Assembly (NCBI GenBank): GCA_032358255.1
Contig: JAULBX010000670.1
Location: 94,871 to 158,870 of the forward strand
DNA length: 64,000 nt
Source of the DNA: Heterotrichella gracilis
Lineage: Eukaryota > Sar > Xanthophyceae > Tribonematales > Xanthonemataceae
Reading direction: 5' to 3'
The position numbers and the translations under genes were made by a program. How positions within the stretch are numbered: position 1 is the stretch's first letter; each line of letters opens with the position of its first letter. The notes beneath the pieces were generated by a model, which was not told the DNA's origin, searched no databases, and saw only the letters and a list, made by a program, of their open reading frames with translations. This document shows positions 11,092 to 24,112 of the stretch, piece after piece.

Positions 11092-14000
11092 ATGACGAAC
11101 GCTGTGGATGGTGTGGACTCGGGGCAGGAACCTCTCGTCAACAGCCTGTTCAGTGCAAGGCACGATGCTGGGCCTCCCTTGTGGCTCAAGCCTGAAGTGT
11201 TTCTGCAGCCAGACTTCAAGGCGGATGAGTATGTCGCAGATCTGAGGAGAATTGTGAGTGGACTTCCAGCTTACTGTCGCATTGCTTCACTTTCAAGCAT
11301 GCATGCATCTGGGAGCATGCCACCCAGTTGACCTTACTCAGGGTGGTTTCAGCCGCAGTGTGTGCACGCTTCCCTCAGTCTCACTCCTATGATAATGGAG
11401 CAATGTGTTCTAAACCTTGCATGCTTTGGACACTGAGGCACTACACGGGCTGCACAGGTACCACTAGAAAACCTTGCCTCTGAGTTGGAGAGCTACCTGG
11501 GCGCTTTGAAGAACAAGGTAACAACAGGATACGTTGATACAGCTATTGTGAACAAGCCACTTGCTGCCCACCTCACCTCACACGCTGTATTGCAGTTGGT
11601 GGAGGTAATCAACGACGATTACAACGACTTTGTTAGCCTGAGCTCAAAGCTGATCAGTGTAGATGGAGCAGTGCTGCGGATGCAGAAACCCCTTGTGGAC
11701 CTGAAGGTAACATGCTTTGACCGTTCAAGGTGCCACACAGGGTTCATCAGCTTTGCAGCACCCCATTCCACCCGCACCATTGGCCTGCGGGATTTAGCGT
11801 GCTGTGATCATGCAGGACCAACTACAAGATGTGCAAAATGCCATCAAGGCTCAGCTCGATGCACTGGATGAGGGGCTGCAGCGGCGGCAAAACATCGCCA
11901 CTGCCCGGGCAACCCTTGAGCTGATGCAGGACACAGCACACGTCATGTCAAAGGTGGGTACCCCTCGTGTCCCATATGGGGTCCACAGGCTGTCCCCACC
12001 TGCCTGGAATGACACAGACCACGACTTTGTTGCTGGTGTACAAGCCAGTACCATCCACCTCCTTGCCAGAGGGCTGCACGTAGCATGGGAACCACATCCA
12101 CAGTGACATGCAGGGGGTCAGCACAGCTCCTTGCCCTCCAGCGTTACAGCAGCATTAGCTGCATTAGCAGCTTGGATTAGCAGCCTGCCCTACCTGCCTT
12201 GCGCCAGCCAGCCCTGTTATTCCACCTCTGCACAGCACCTTTCCACTGTGCCCTCCTCATCCCTTGCACTCTAAACCCTAAACCCTCGCAGGTGGAGAAG
12301 CTGCTGGTTGAGCTGGATGACTCCAGCACCACCGACAGCAGTGAGATGGGCGAGGAGGCGCTCAACGCACACAGCCGCATGGTGGAGCGGGTGGCCAGCG
12401 AAGTCAGCAGGCTCAAGTTCTACGCTGCCAAGGGGCAGGTAGGGAGGACCCTACCCCTGCGTCCCTGGCACTGGTGTCGGTAGTTAGGATTTTATATGCG
12501 GCCCCAATGTACGGCCAACTTAGCAGTCTGCAAAAAGCCCCAGGAACTGCCGTGGAGCTTTGCCAGGGGGTAAAATGGCCATGACGTGTCATTCCCTCAA
12601 CTGATGCCTTTCTGAGGCTAGCCACCATCCACGGCTGACAAGATGAGCGTTTGCATCCCTTGGGTGCTCACCCATGCACCGCATGCACCATACCATACCA
12701 CCATGCCGTTCAGAGACAACATGCACGGCAAGGAGCGCATCACCAAAGAGCGCGTCATGGGTAAACCGCCTGCATGGCGTGGCCCCACGTGCTTCCCCAC
12801 CCGCCTCACCCAGCCCCACCCTTTCGTGCACAGGACCTCCCGTTTGTTGAGCAGCTGTCGCAGCGCATGAACGGCGCCACCTCGCAGCTCCAGTCCAAGC
12901 TCACCAGCGGCCTGCGCGCGGCGCTGCAGAGCCGCAACAGCGCAGCCATGTTCCACTTCCTGCACGCCTACGCGGCGGTGGGCGAGCCGGCGGGCGCGGA
13001 ACAGGTGGGGTGGGCTGGGGTTTAGGGTTTAGGGTTTAGGGTTTGTGCTGGCGGATTGCGGACTCTCGTGCGCTGCGGCACAATGTTACAGTGCTGCATG
13101 GACCGTGGTGGCCTTCACAGCAGTGATTGGCAGGCGGCAAGCTGCATGTACACTGTGTGCTGCTGTCACATTCCAGGGTGTCTGGTGAGAGCGAGTATGG
13201 ATTTATATGCGCTGTGGCAAAGCAGTGCGTTGACCACTAGCAGCACCTAACACTGCTGGGGAAGCATGCAGCATTGGTTCACACGTGTTGACGATGGATG
13301 CCGTGCAGGTGGTGCGTTTGGTGCTGGTAGCGCCCTTTGTGCAGCGCACAATCAAGGAGTACAAGGTCGGCAACCCAATGGCGGGGAGCTCACCAGACGC
13401 GCTGTCACACGTAAGCACACCGCACAGCACTGCCAAAACGCCGGTGGGGTGAAGGGGCATGCGCTGCTGTGCATGCTCCCCTGTGCACCTCCACAGCCCA
13501 ATGCACACTGCATAATGGCCATCAGCATCCACGCTGTTGGTACTACAACTTTGCTGGCAAAAAATCGTGCAATTTGGTCCAATCCTGGTGACTGCTGATC
13601 CAGTTGTCTGTCGGTTGCATACAATCACTGCCTGCGCGCCCCAGTCGAGGCAAATTCACTGGTGGTGATTGCACACTGTGCTACATCACATGTGAGCAAC
13701 TAATGATTTACATTTAATTTATTTTTAATTTACTACTTGAATTCCCCCCTGGCCCAGGTCCTGTCTGCTGTGACCGGCCAGACGCAGCACATGTGAGCAA
13801 CTGATTATTTACATTTTTTTTTTTTTAAATTTATTACTTGAATTTCCCTCTTGCCCAGGTCCTGTCTGCTGTGACCAGCCAGACGCAGCAGGAGTGCGGC
13901 ACGCTGCTCGAGGTGACCCTGTCGCCGCAGTCAGGCCTGCACTCATTCAACTTCCTGGGCCACTCCATCCTGGCGGAGGTGGACGAGATGCTGTTCTCGC

Positions 14001-17000
14001 AGCTGCCAGGTGCGGATGCGCATGCACAGCGCATGTCATGCGATGCATGTGCCCGATCCCTTTGCATTGCGCATGTCATTTTTTATAACGTGTGGTGCAG
14101 CGCTTGATGGATCGGGGATAGATCATGCTGTGGAGCGCATGCGTTGTATCTTGATCAGCGAGTAAGGTCTGCTGCGACCATACTCGTGGTTTGCTGCGAC
14201 GCACATGTGCAGCTCATGCCGCGCATTGTTGCATGTACATCTATTCGGGGGCATCAACTGGAGCGCACAGCCGGCCCATGCATGAAACCCATGTGCGCCC
14301 CAGCGCACGCCCACCATCTCTCACTATCGCAGAAGGACAAGCACAGTATTTGGCAATCATATAGCACGCGTGACGGCTTATTTACTTTTCTCCTCCCATG
14401 ACATCCGTTCCCACCCTTCCTCCCCACTCCCCTGCCTGCAGGCGCCTTCTCCCCCGGCGTCCCCTCCACCTTCCTGGCCAACTACCTTGTGGCCATGCGC
14501 TTCCTTGACCAGCTGGAGGCATACTGCGCCACGCGGGCAGCGCTGCAGCAGTTCCGCGCCAGCGAGGCACACACCACCTTCCTGCGCAGGTGGAACCTGT
14601 CGGTCTACTTCTCACTCAGGTTCCAGGTGCGGCCCAGGGTGATGCCCAGGTGGTGATTCTACAGTTGCCAGATTCAATGCATAAACACGCGTGCCATGTG
14701 ATGTGACCTCATGGCACCTTAACTTTGCAGTGCCATTCCACCACCCCGCCCTTTCTGCAATTGGACCCATTGGTCAAAGGCTGAGCGTAAACCCTGAAGC
14801 CTTTTCCTGCAGGACATTGCTGGCACGCTGGACGGTGCGCTGTCCACCCCTGGGCTGACGCCAATCCCCAAGAACAGCAGCGAAGAAAACACGCAAGGCT
14901 TTGCCCTGGCGCAGACCCTGGTGCTGTACCAGTGCCTGAACAGGTGTGGAGGTGGGGGGTGGGGGTTAGGGCATGGTGAAGTACGCGCCTAGCGCTGCAC
15001 GTCGCAGGTTGCAATGGCAATCTCACTCTGCAGCGCCGAACCCTAAACCCTAAACCCTACCTTGAACCCTACCGCAGGTGCATGGCAGACGATGTGTTTC
15101 TGAAGCCCCTGGCGGACAAGTTCCTCAAGCTGGCGCTGCAGCTGTTGGCGCGGTACGGGGCATGGCTTTCAAAGGGGCTCGACGCGCGGGTGGCGGCAGC
15201 AGCGCCCACACCAACAACACCGGGCGGGCCAGCCAGCCCCGGACCCCAGCCGGGGGGTGGCACAGCCCCTCCTGCTGCAGCGACCGCGGGTGCAGGCGCC
15301 AGTGGGGAGGGTGGGGATGTCGACGCGGTGCGTGTGGGCGGGCCAGGCGGGAGCTTGCCTGTGGGTGGCTGCATTTTATAAACGTATCTCTGCACATGCA
15401 TGCATGTTCGGGAGGCCAAGGCCAGGGATCATGTGTGCCGGGGATACCTGTGCAAGGAGATAGTGCATGTGCATGGTGGTACAATGGCGGATACTATAGG
15501 TGCATGGGAGGATGGCTATAGGTGTCATGGTACAATACCTAACTGCACATGATGACAGGTCATGGTACCACCATACAGTGGATGTAGCTGCGCGCGTTAT
15601 ATGCACCAGAAGGCTTTAAAACATTGAGTCCTGCATGGTCACACGCATGGTCCCGGGGTTTTAAAGCGGGCATTGCTGGTGGCTTGCAGGGTGCGCCAGG
15701 GGAGCAATGGGCAACCAAAGCCTCTCCTGAGGACCTCGCACTGGTGCGCTCAGACCTGGACAAGCTGGCTGCGTGGCTGCCCAGCCTCTTGGATCGGGCG
15801 CTCAGCCAGCTCAGCTTCCTCCCAGAGGAGGCCCTGGCGGGTGTGGGCGAGACCCTGCAAGGGTCCAGTGGCGACCTGGCCAGGCATGCGCAGGCGGTGG
15901 GTGGCGTGGTGGTGGATGTGATCACAGAGCGGTGTGTGGCGGTGCTGAAGCAGCTGCGGGGCATCGTGGCGACCTTCCGGATGACTAGCCGCGCGCAGCC
16001 CACAAGGTACTGGTCAGGGGGAATGGTTGAGGGTTTTACATGGTTTAGGGTTTTAAAAACTCACGTCCAGGATGCAGGGGCCTTGCACCTGATCACCCAC
16101 ACCCCCACTCCCTTGTCGCCCACCCCCCCTTGCAGACGCTGTTACCGCATAGCCGTCAGGCACTGGTTTCCTCACCTGGCCCCCACGATTGCCCCCCCCC
16201 ACACACACATCAACTTGTCTCTCCCACCCTGCAGGCCCTCCCACTACGTTGCCGCCATCCTGTCCTCCCTCAAGGCCTACCTGGACACAGAGAGCGCCAA
16301 GCGGATGGCCAAGGTGACGCAGCAGGAGATGAGCAAGGTACATATGCTGTGTAGGGCATGCAGCTGCAACAGCTAAGCATCTGGGTGGGATGGAGCATGT
16401 TGAACATGGAGCACGCTGTGTGACTGCACCGCCACGGCACGGGGGCGGCACCTGGAGGCCTGGGATAGTTGAATACCTTTATTCACTGTACAAATACTGT
16501 CTTTATGGATTAAGTAAATTTCCTTCAATAAATTGGAATAAGTAATACCAATTTATTACTTGGAATGCTATGCATGATTTGTTAACTGTGAAGAAATCCT
16601 CATCCCCCCTTGCAGGCCATTGTGTGCAGCGTGAGCAGCCGCTACTTCCAGATGGCGGAGGACACGCTGACCACGGTGCGCAAGCAGGAGTCCTCGCTCA
16701 AGCGCTTCAAGAAGATGCGCGGGGGCGAGGCGGGCGCAGAGGGCGACGGCCAGACCGACACCGACAAGATGATATGCATGCAGCTGTTCCTGGATGTGCA
16801 GGTGAGTTTGGTGGGTGGGGGTTTGGATGCTGCAGGTTTAGCGGCGCCATGCTGGACAGGGGAAGCGGGCCAGCGCTCAAATTCCCTTTGGGACCGATGT
16901 CCATATACAGATCGCTGCCATGTGCCTGCTGCTGGGTCAGATTATTCCTTCATTTGAGCTGCATGTGGGCGTGCCCTACTGGTGTGTCTTTGTCTTGATC

Positions 17001-17275
17001 ACCCCTCGCCATGTGCATGTAGCCCTGGTATGCACTTTAAGGGAACATGAGGCACCGGATGGCGGCTGGGAACGCCTGTAACTATACCTGCAACCCTGGC
17101 CTATCGTCACGCTTGCCCCGTGTCCTGTTGGCTTCTCACCATGTGGGTGCCTTGCCCCCTGCAGGAGTACGGGCGCCAGATCCATAAGTACGGTGTGGAT
17201 CCCGCTGAGGTGGAGGGCTACCGCAGCCTGTGGGCGCTGGTGGCACCACCGGACAGGCAGCAGGTGGCGCTGTGA
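11092..17275 (+). CDS. COG2: conserved oligomeric Golgi complex subunit 2
   Basis: COG2 is a lobe A subunit of the Golgi tethering complex that captures retrograde vesicles. Fifteen exons all join in phase to 774 residues (human COG2 has 738): 11092-11253, 11458-11517, 11596-11706, 11816-11953, 12292-12438, 12834-13004, 13309-13410, 13859-14009, 14442-14626, 14813-14943, 15078-15327, 15690-16006, 16235-16337, 16616-16801 and 17165-17275. The N-terminus (FLQPDFKADEYVADLRR, then LVEVINDDYNDFVSLSSKL) matches the family's signature region, which forms the coiled coil of COG subunits. RRWNLSVYFSLRFQDIAG, LVRSDLDKLAAWLP and VRKQESSLKRFKKMR match successive blocks of the human protein. A Pro/Ala/Gly-rich insert sits around residues 510-550. 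Introns are short and several carry CCCTAAA-type motifs. An extra copy of the exon 8 acceptor region precedes exon 8 (see repeat). It looks intact. Confidence 0.93.
13687..13890 (+). repeat. 101-bp tandem duplication covering the COG2 exon 8 acceptor
   Basis: Copy 1 (13687-13787) and copy 2 (13788-13890) share the intron end, the CCCAG acceptor and the first 11 codons of exon 8. The copies differ by a few bases and by a longer T run in copy 2. Splicing to the first acceptor (13758) would reach a TGA after 12 codons, so only the second acceptor (13859) keeps COG2 open. Confidence 0.9.
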
Positions 17276-18099
17276 GGGGTGGGGGCAGGCCAGTGCTGGA
17301 GTGGAGGGTGGGTGGTTTATGCAATGAGAACTGGGAGGAGCTGCATGGGTGTGGGTGCATGCGGCGGGGTAATCACTGGTGGGGCCAGTTGTGATATTTA
17401 TTGGTTTGGTCGGCAAGTGACTGTGCATGCGGCGGGTGGTAGGAGGGGTGGGGGGAAGGATGGGTAATCATCAACTGGAAGTGGTGCAGTCATGAATTTG
17501 CACAGTATAACCATCACGCACAGCAAATGGCGGGCTTGAGCCTGGTGGTTGTTTGGTGCCATCTCGGTGGCAGATGTAACATGCGCATCACCGCAACTGA
17601 CCACACAGTTTGCCACTCATCTGTGTCCAATCGTGTACAATGGAACTTTGAGCTACTGGATGAGACAAGTTTGTTTTTGTGGGGCGAGCTCGTTGAGCTG
17701 AACCGTTGCACCCACGTGGCGCACGGGCAGGCTGCTGCAGCACTACAGCAATCACTCCGGTCCTGCCCAATGGGTCCTCCATGTGCTGGTGCGATGGTGT
17801 GAAGAAGGTGGGGGATTTGAAAGGGTGCGAAAGCTTGCCCGGCACTAAGACGAGTCTTTGGCACCCGTACAGCAAGGAAGCAGACACATCGAACCTGTTC
17901 AAACGTCAATGCGACACAGATGATGCCCTCGGGGTGAGGTGAGGGTTTAAAAGATGCATGCATGCATCAGCTGTGTCAAAAGCGTTGTTGATGCCACCAC
18001 AAGTCGAGGGACTATGAGGGGGTCGAGACACGCTGAGAGGGGTCTTTTGTGGTCTTCGAGCAACTAGCTTTCTTTGAGTTCAAACGGTGCTGAGGACAC
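17276..18099. other. gap between COG2 and the FYR/HMG gene
   Basis: Frames on both strands reach about 100 codons, but none shows a motif. It probably holds the COG2 3' end plus promoter or missing 5' exons of the next gene, which lies on the same strand. Confidence 0.35.
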
Positions 18100-21000
18100 A
18101 TGGGCAACCAGTTGTCAGAAGAGGTGTCGCCAGCTGGAGTGGCGGTCCAGGCTGCGATTGCCCTGCCACCTCTCGACAAGGTGCGATGTGGAACGTAAAC
18201 CTTGCTTGCACACAGGTAGGAAACTTGCAACTTGAGTTGACATCAGACCGTTTGTGAGACATTGGAGGTGTTGAGTTGACTTCTGGCTGCCTGAGCCTGG
18301 GTGTTTCAACCCTGAGAAGTGGGCGCCTGCAAGTATGCAAGCGACCTCTGTTTTCACCGCAGGTGATGCTTCCGTTTTCTTTGAGGTCTTCCAAAACAAC
18401 AGTCGACAGCTTCGGCAGCTACGATGCCCCAAGAACTCTCTTTTGGTTTTTTCAAGGGGGCTCCAAACTGTTTGCCTACCCGACTAACTACAGGTACAGG
18501 TTGTTGCTCACTCCAAGAGAAGTCGAGTGTGAGATGCATGTCGTGCCTACTCACTGACCGCCGACCGTTGTGGGTGAACACACTTGCATCTTCATCGCTT
18601 GCCAGTGAAGCCAGAAGGGCCTTTGACAAGGAAGCTTCCCGGGGTGTCTGCTGTGCAGGGCTGTTGTGCAGCTCGACGGCCAAAGCTGCCGCCTTGAAAT
18701 AAACCACCAGCCCGAAACAGGAAAGCCAGTCTTTGAGGTGCGCGCACCATCCCGACACACCACAGCTGTGGGTATATGTCGCACACAGTGTATAAAGATG
18801 ACCTCTTTGCCTTCTGAAGGTGCAAGCTTGTTGTGAGTGCGAGCTGTGAACCGCATCATCACTATTCAGTGAATGCCATTCACTCACCTTGGTGGGAAGT
18901 ATTATAGCGGGGATTGATGGGCATCCACCACTGGCCAAATCGACCACCACAATATCCATTCACCTTTGACACTGAAGGGCAGTGGTGATCAGTGACGCTG
19001 ACCCGGTCAGGTTAATATCCACCAGTGGGGCATTCACAAGCTTCAGTGGGGCATATGTGATGCATTCCGCCGCATATTTTCTGTTACCTGTGCTGCGCAG
19101 CTTGTCGGTTTCGATACCAATATGCCTAGGGCTAACCAGAATTCCCAGGCGTCTGGCCCTGCCTGGCCAGCAGAGTGCTGATGAGGGAGATTTATTTATG
19201 CTGGTGCAGGTGCGTGTTGGGACGCCCCCTGCGGCTCGCACCTTCACAGGATCAACGCCCACAGCGCCATTCGCAAAGCTTTCCCTGGCAACAGCAAGCA
19301 CGGATGTCTGCAACGGGCTGCAGGCACGTATCTTGCTCACTGCTTGTTAACCCATGGGGTCCCATACAACCTAGTTTAATCATTTTTTGCATAGTGGTCA
19401 TGCCATTTCTGAATCAGACGTGCAGTCCGGCAGTACAGCCAATTGGTAGCGTCACCCTTGCACAGCCTGCGCCAGCCAGATCTGTCATTGAGCACCTAAG
19501 AAGTTCGAAATCCAAAACGTTAGTAATCGCCAGGCCCCAGGTGTTCACACAATGTCATCACGAGCCATCCCCGACTCCCTTGAAGACCTTTTGATAGCAT
19601 CCCCGTCCTCACAGGCATTTGGCCTTTCACACCCCTTGGTCCAACGCGCCCTGGCCCATCACCTGGCGCACACCCGGCCAGAGGAAGCTCACCAATTGCC
19701 CCCACACCTCAGAGCGGCAGCTGAGCCACCCGCCATGCCTGACAACCTGCCACATGTGACAAGCTTGACAAATTTGGACCCACCGCCTCTGGAATGGCGG
19801 CAAGTGCGCCTTCCCTGACTGGCTGGCTGTCTGCCTACCTTCCCCATGGTAGGATTCCCCGTTGAAAAGGCAGGGGAACTGGCACCTTGCGCAGAATATG
19901 AGTGGGAAGGCAGCCGCATGTGCATACCTTGATGCCCAATTTCCTTGATGCGCTGTGTGCGCTGACAGCACAGTGTGATGGGGTGCATTATGATACATTT
20001 GAACACATCGCCTGTCCATGGATTATGCATGCAGCAATGATGATGGCATGGCCCATTTATGCCAACTTGTCTGCATGCATTCAAGATTGTGGTGTACAGT
20101 GTGCATCTCACTCCGCTAACTCCGCCAGCCAAACCAAACGTAGACAAAGCAACAGCAACAGTACAACATTGAAGGTCTGGTCCAGCATTTCGTGGATCAA
20201 AGAACTACCGCTGTACCATGGCTGCACCAATGGCAGTTGCTTTGTGCTCTTTTCCTTCCACTGCAATGATTCCCCCATCCTATGGTGCGCATATTTTAAA
20301 AGATACTCAGTCCTTCCCCAGCCCAATAACCATCACATCCTCACCAGTGCCTGGCTCTGGCCCGGCCTCTCCCACCACGCCCACCCTGTCCCTCCCCGTG
20401 TTGTCATCACCCCTGATTATCCTTTCAAGCTGATGTCAACCAGTGATGGACAGTCCCCGGGACGGGCCAGCCTGCCGCCTGTCATGCCCCTGCAGCTGTT
20501 TCAGGTGGGTGAAGAGGACTGGTTTAGGGTTAAGGGTTAAGGGTTTGGGAGTAGGGTTCAGGATTGCAGGGATGCGCTTTCTGCATCAATTGCGCAGTAT
20601 GTGCAGTGCATGTCATGTTGTTTTAGCTTGTGGGAAAAGGTGGACAGGACGTAGCTCGACAGCACAGAAAGCTGTGCGGTCACTGCAACCTTAAAGGTTG
20701 AGGGAGTGGAAACTACCCTATTGGGAAGCATACTGTATGTAACATACCCTTCCTTCACTCATTCCCAATCATCTTCTGCCGTGTTTGTTTTTGTTATCAA
20801 GTACAATACAGAGGTCTCCCACTGTCGAAGGTACTCCATGGTGTCCTTTGTAATACGGTGAGCAAGTTCACTGGAGCAGTTGACACGCATGCTTTGTATG
20901 CCCTGCAGGTCACCACAGGCAATTTGCCCTCTGCCACACAGCATCCTGGGCCCTCCTCCCCTCCTGCCTTGGTTGTCAGCCTTCCCCCTTTTGCACCAAC

Positions 21001-24000
21001 AGGCCAACGCAATAGCCACAATGGGCCTGTTGTGATGGACTCAGAACCAGGTGTGGTAGCATGCACTGCAATGATTAAAGTTTGTGAGCAGATTTTGTCC
21101 ATTAAAGCTGGTCCAGTACCGATTAGGGTTAGTATCGGGTGGACCAAGGTTTGCCAGACCACTGTGAGTCTCAGTGTGGCAGCTGATGGGCAACGAAAGA
21201 TGATGATTGGACATGCTACGTCATCCAAGATTTTCATTGCATTTTACACAAAAACAACACCGCACATTGCTGTCAAATCCATATTTCTCGCTTCATCATC
21301 AACCATTTCTAAAACCTCCTGTCAGTACGCAAATGCAATGGATGCACCAGATGATAGAAGCAAAGGGTTTTGCTCCTGACCCATAACCTACTGATTCCAG
21401 TGCAACTCATTCTGTTTTTTTTGTGTCCCTCAGATACATGGCACCATCAAGAGACTTTCCCAACTGGGTTGCATGGTTCTCCATCAGTGGGACCCGGTGC
21501 GACATTGCGGAAGCGTGGCGGGGGGTCTGGCAAGGGTGGCAAGGGGTGGACCGGCTTCACAGCTTTTGGGCTTGAGATGCGCGATGTGATTTGTGGGGAG
21601 CAGCCAGATGCTACTCCTGCAGATGTGGAGAAGGTGGGGGCATGTGCAGCAAATGTGTGACATCTAGTGTTTGGCTTAGGGAACAAGCCAATAATGACTG
21701 ATCTAAGCCCAAACCCCAGTTCGTGATTCCTGGTAGTTCCATCTCTTGTATGCTTCAATGTACAGTCATAAAAAGTTGCAATATTTAATTGCAATGTGTA
21801 CTGCTTTCACATAGCATTTATTTAATACAGCCATTGCGCAAACTGCCATGTTCTTGCCTTTTCCAGGTAATCACTAACATTTCTTCATTTGTATAAGACT
21901 CTTGATTTGCTCCCCTGTCCCAGGCTGTGGGCCAGCGCTGGGCTGCCCTCCTCCCCGACCAGAAGCGGCACTACACAGAGTTTGCAGCGCGCGTGAGGAA
22001 GAGCAACACAGGCAGGGGTGGGGTCCCCAAGTGTGCGGCAGAGGGCGCCCCAGAGGTGGCAGAAGCCCCTGGCAAGGGGTTGGGGCGTGGGTTGAGGCAG
22101 CGCAGGAGGCCCAGGTTTGAAGGGTATGGTGTGGGAGACGAGGAGGAGGACGCTGATGAAAAGGTAGGATCCCATGCAGTTGCATGTGCCTGCATGGCAG
22201 CTGTTTTTCACTAAGGACATTGCCCTACCATCTAGATTACATGTTGCGTCTGGTATATTCGTGTGTGCGCACCGTGATGTGACTTGAGCACTGCTGAAAA
22301 GGAGTGGACAGTTTTAATCATGTTGCTCGTTTATCAAGTGAGCATCCTGATTTAAGTTACTGGTATTGAAGGGTGGTGTATGCGCCAGATCATGTACGTC
22401 TGCTGATGCGCTTTCTTGTGAACGTTCAGGCTGTGGCCACGCCCAAACGCAATCGCCTGAAGGCCTCGCCTCCCTTACATCCCACCGCTCCCCTTGCGCC
22501 CACTCGCCAGGTGGCAGCGCATGCGCCACATGGCAGGCAGCTACCTGCCAGAAGAGTGGAGATGCTTGTTGAGCTGGCACAGAGCCTCAAGGCAGCACGA
22601 GCCAGGCAGGCTGACTCAGACGTTCCAATGGTTCATGATCAACGAGAGGGAGGTGGTGAAGATGAGATGGAGCACGACTGGGAGGATGCACCAGCAGGTG
22701 AGTCTCAGAGTACTGCAGCTGCGATACCATGGTTGCGGTTTCCAGTGTAAACGGTTTCAGATTAAATGTGTTGACAATTGCAAGGCTCTCACCAGGCATT
22801 ATTTTCATTGTCAATGGTTGGATATCACAGACCAGGTGCATGAGTGGTAGCAGTGCCACCTGGGTACTTTATTTTGCTCCTGTGCAGGTGCCAATGATTC
22901 TGGTACCGTTTTATATCTATCTTGATGCAATCTTGTATAGCAGGGATTTTCTCAATTGATAATTATCCACTGATGGAAAATTGATGTTGTTGCCAGATTC
23001 TGCAATGCTGTATGAGTGTAATTCCTGCAGTAATCAGAGCCCGTACTTGAGGCCAGTGCATTCATTTTGCGGTATAAGGGGACCCCCGTGGCAGGTGCCT
23101 GCCAGCAGGCCAAAAGTGGTGCGTGCGCCCAATGCCTGGCCTGCTACCTGAACAAGACCACAATCCCAGACAATTCATAACCCCTTTCCCATTGCGCATG
23201 ACCTGTCCAAACTTGCAACCTTCTCCCCAATTGTGTCCGGTCAGCAACCATGCCTCCATTTTATGTGCAGCACTGGGCACAGCGTCTGCAGCCAACCTCC
23301 CCAGGGATTCCGGCCACTCAGAGCTCGTGAGTGGAGGGGTGAGCAGTGAGCTTGAGCATGACACCTTGGAGGTGTTGGCTAGCATGAGGCAGGCAGCCCT
23401 GGACAGCGGCAAGGATGGAGGCAGCATGCCACTTGGCCATGGAGCTGAACGCAGCCACTGTGGGGTTGGCATGACCTCTGCAAGCGAGGGTTGTGACATG
23501 AGCAGGCTGGCTGAGGAGGACACAGAGGGTCAGGATTCTCATGCCCAGGTAAGCACCAGAGAGCAGCTTATATTGGAGCAAATGTCACCCAGCATTGCTT
23601 TAGCTTCATCTACAAAAAATGGGCGACTGTGGCTGTCATATTTTGTATTGATTAAATCACTGCTGGCAGAAAAGTCCTGGACCAGTCTTGCAAGTCTCAT
23701 ACTGAATTGCAGGACCATTGTGTCACAGTGACTGTTGAGCCACAATCGCTTTATAGAGAACGGGGCATTGCAAATGTAAAAGCCAAACGGTTTGTGTGCT
23801 GACCATTGCTGTGTTCGATGGTTGTCCTACATAAAGCAATTGCTTGTTGCTGGGGTGCAGGTTGGAGATGAAGGCTCAGACCATGTGGTGCCTGTGCACA
23901 CCAGCACTACAGCGCTGCCAGCCAGGGAGGTCGACCACGCAGGTCTACCTCCACCTGATGACGAGCACACAGCAGACTCACACGCAGGCCGCCCTCGCCA

Positions 24001-24112
24001 GGCTGCTGCAGCAGCTGTTTCAGTGGATGCTGGTCAGGTGCTTGGCAAGGCATCGGGGCCAGCCTGGCAGCAGGATGCTTTTAGCAGCCGCAGGACCTCG
24101 TTGAATACCTGA
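18100..24112 (+). CDS. probable chromatin protein: FYRN/FYRC-like module plus HMG box
   Basis: Proposed exons: 18100-18180, 18363-18493, 18659-18737, 19210-19323, 19418-19540, 19615-19803, one ending at 20504 (start unsure, 20320-20431), 20909-21050, 21434-21633, 21924-22163, 22430-22697, 23271-23548 and 23861-24112. Phases agree if exon 4 uses a GC donor. Total is roughly 750 residues. Exons 2-3 read LFAYPTNYR, then CRLEI and GKPVFEV, in the order expected for FYRN (YP.GY, C.Y.C.I, P.FEV). Exon 6 has FGLSHPLVQRALAHHL, like the end of FYRC. Exons 8-9 encode one HMG box (GWTGFTAFGLEMRDV, then AVGQRWAALLPDQKRHYTEF) split by an intron, followed by an Arg-rich and an acidic stretch. FYR domains occur in trithorax-type methyltransferases, JmjC demethylases and TBRG1; HMG boxes bind or bend DNA. 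A nuclear chromatin role is inference. This could be two adjacent genes rather than one. The 5' start is unproven. Confidence 0.6.

Noticed and set aside
18100-18117. N-myristoylation of the FYR/HMG protein (starts MGNQLS)
   Set aside because: The start codon is unproven and a membrane anchor would conflict with the predicted chromatin role.
18354-18959. 201-codon minus-strand frame
   Set aside because: It overlaps plus-strand exons 2-3 of the FYR/HMG gene, which have splice signals and motif support. The minus frame has neither.
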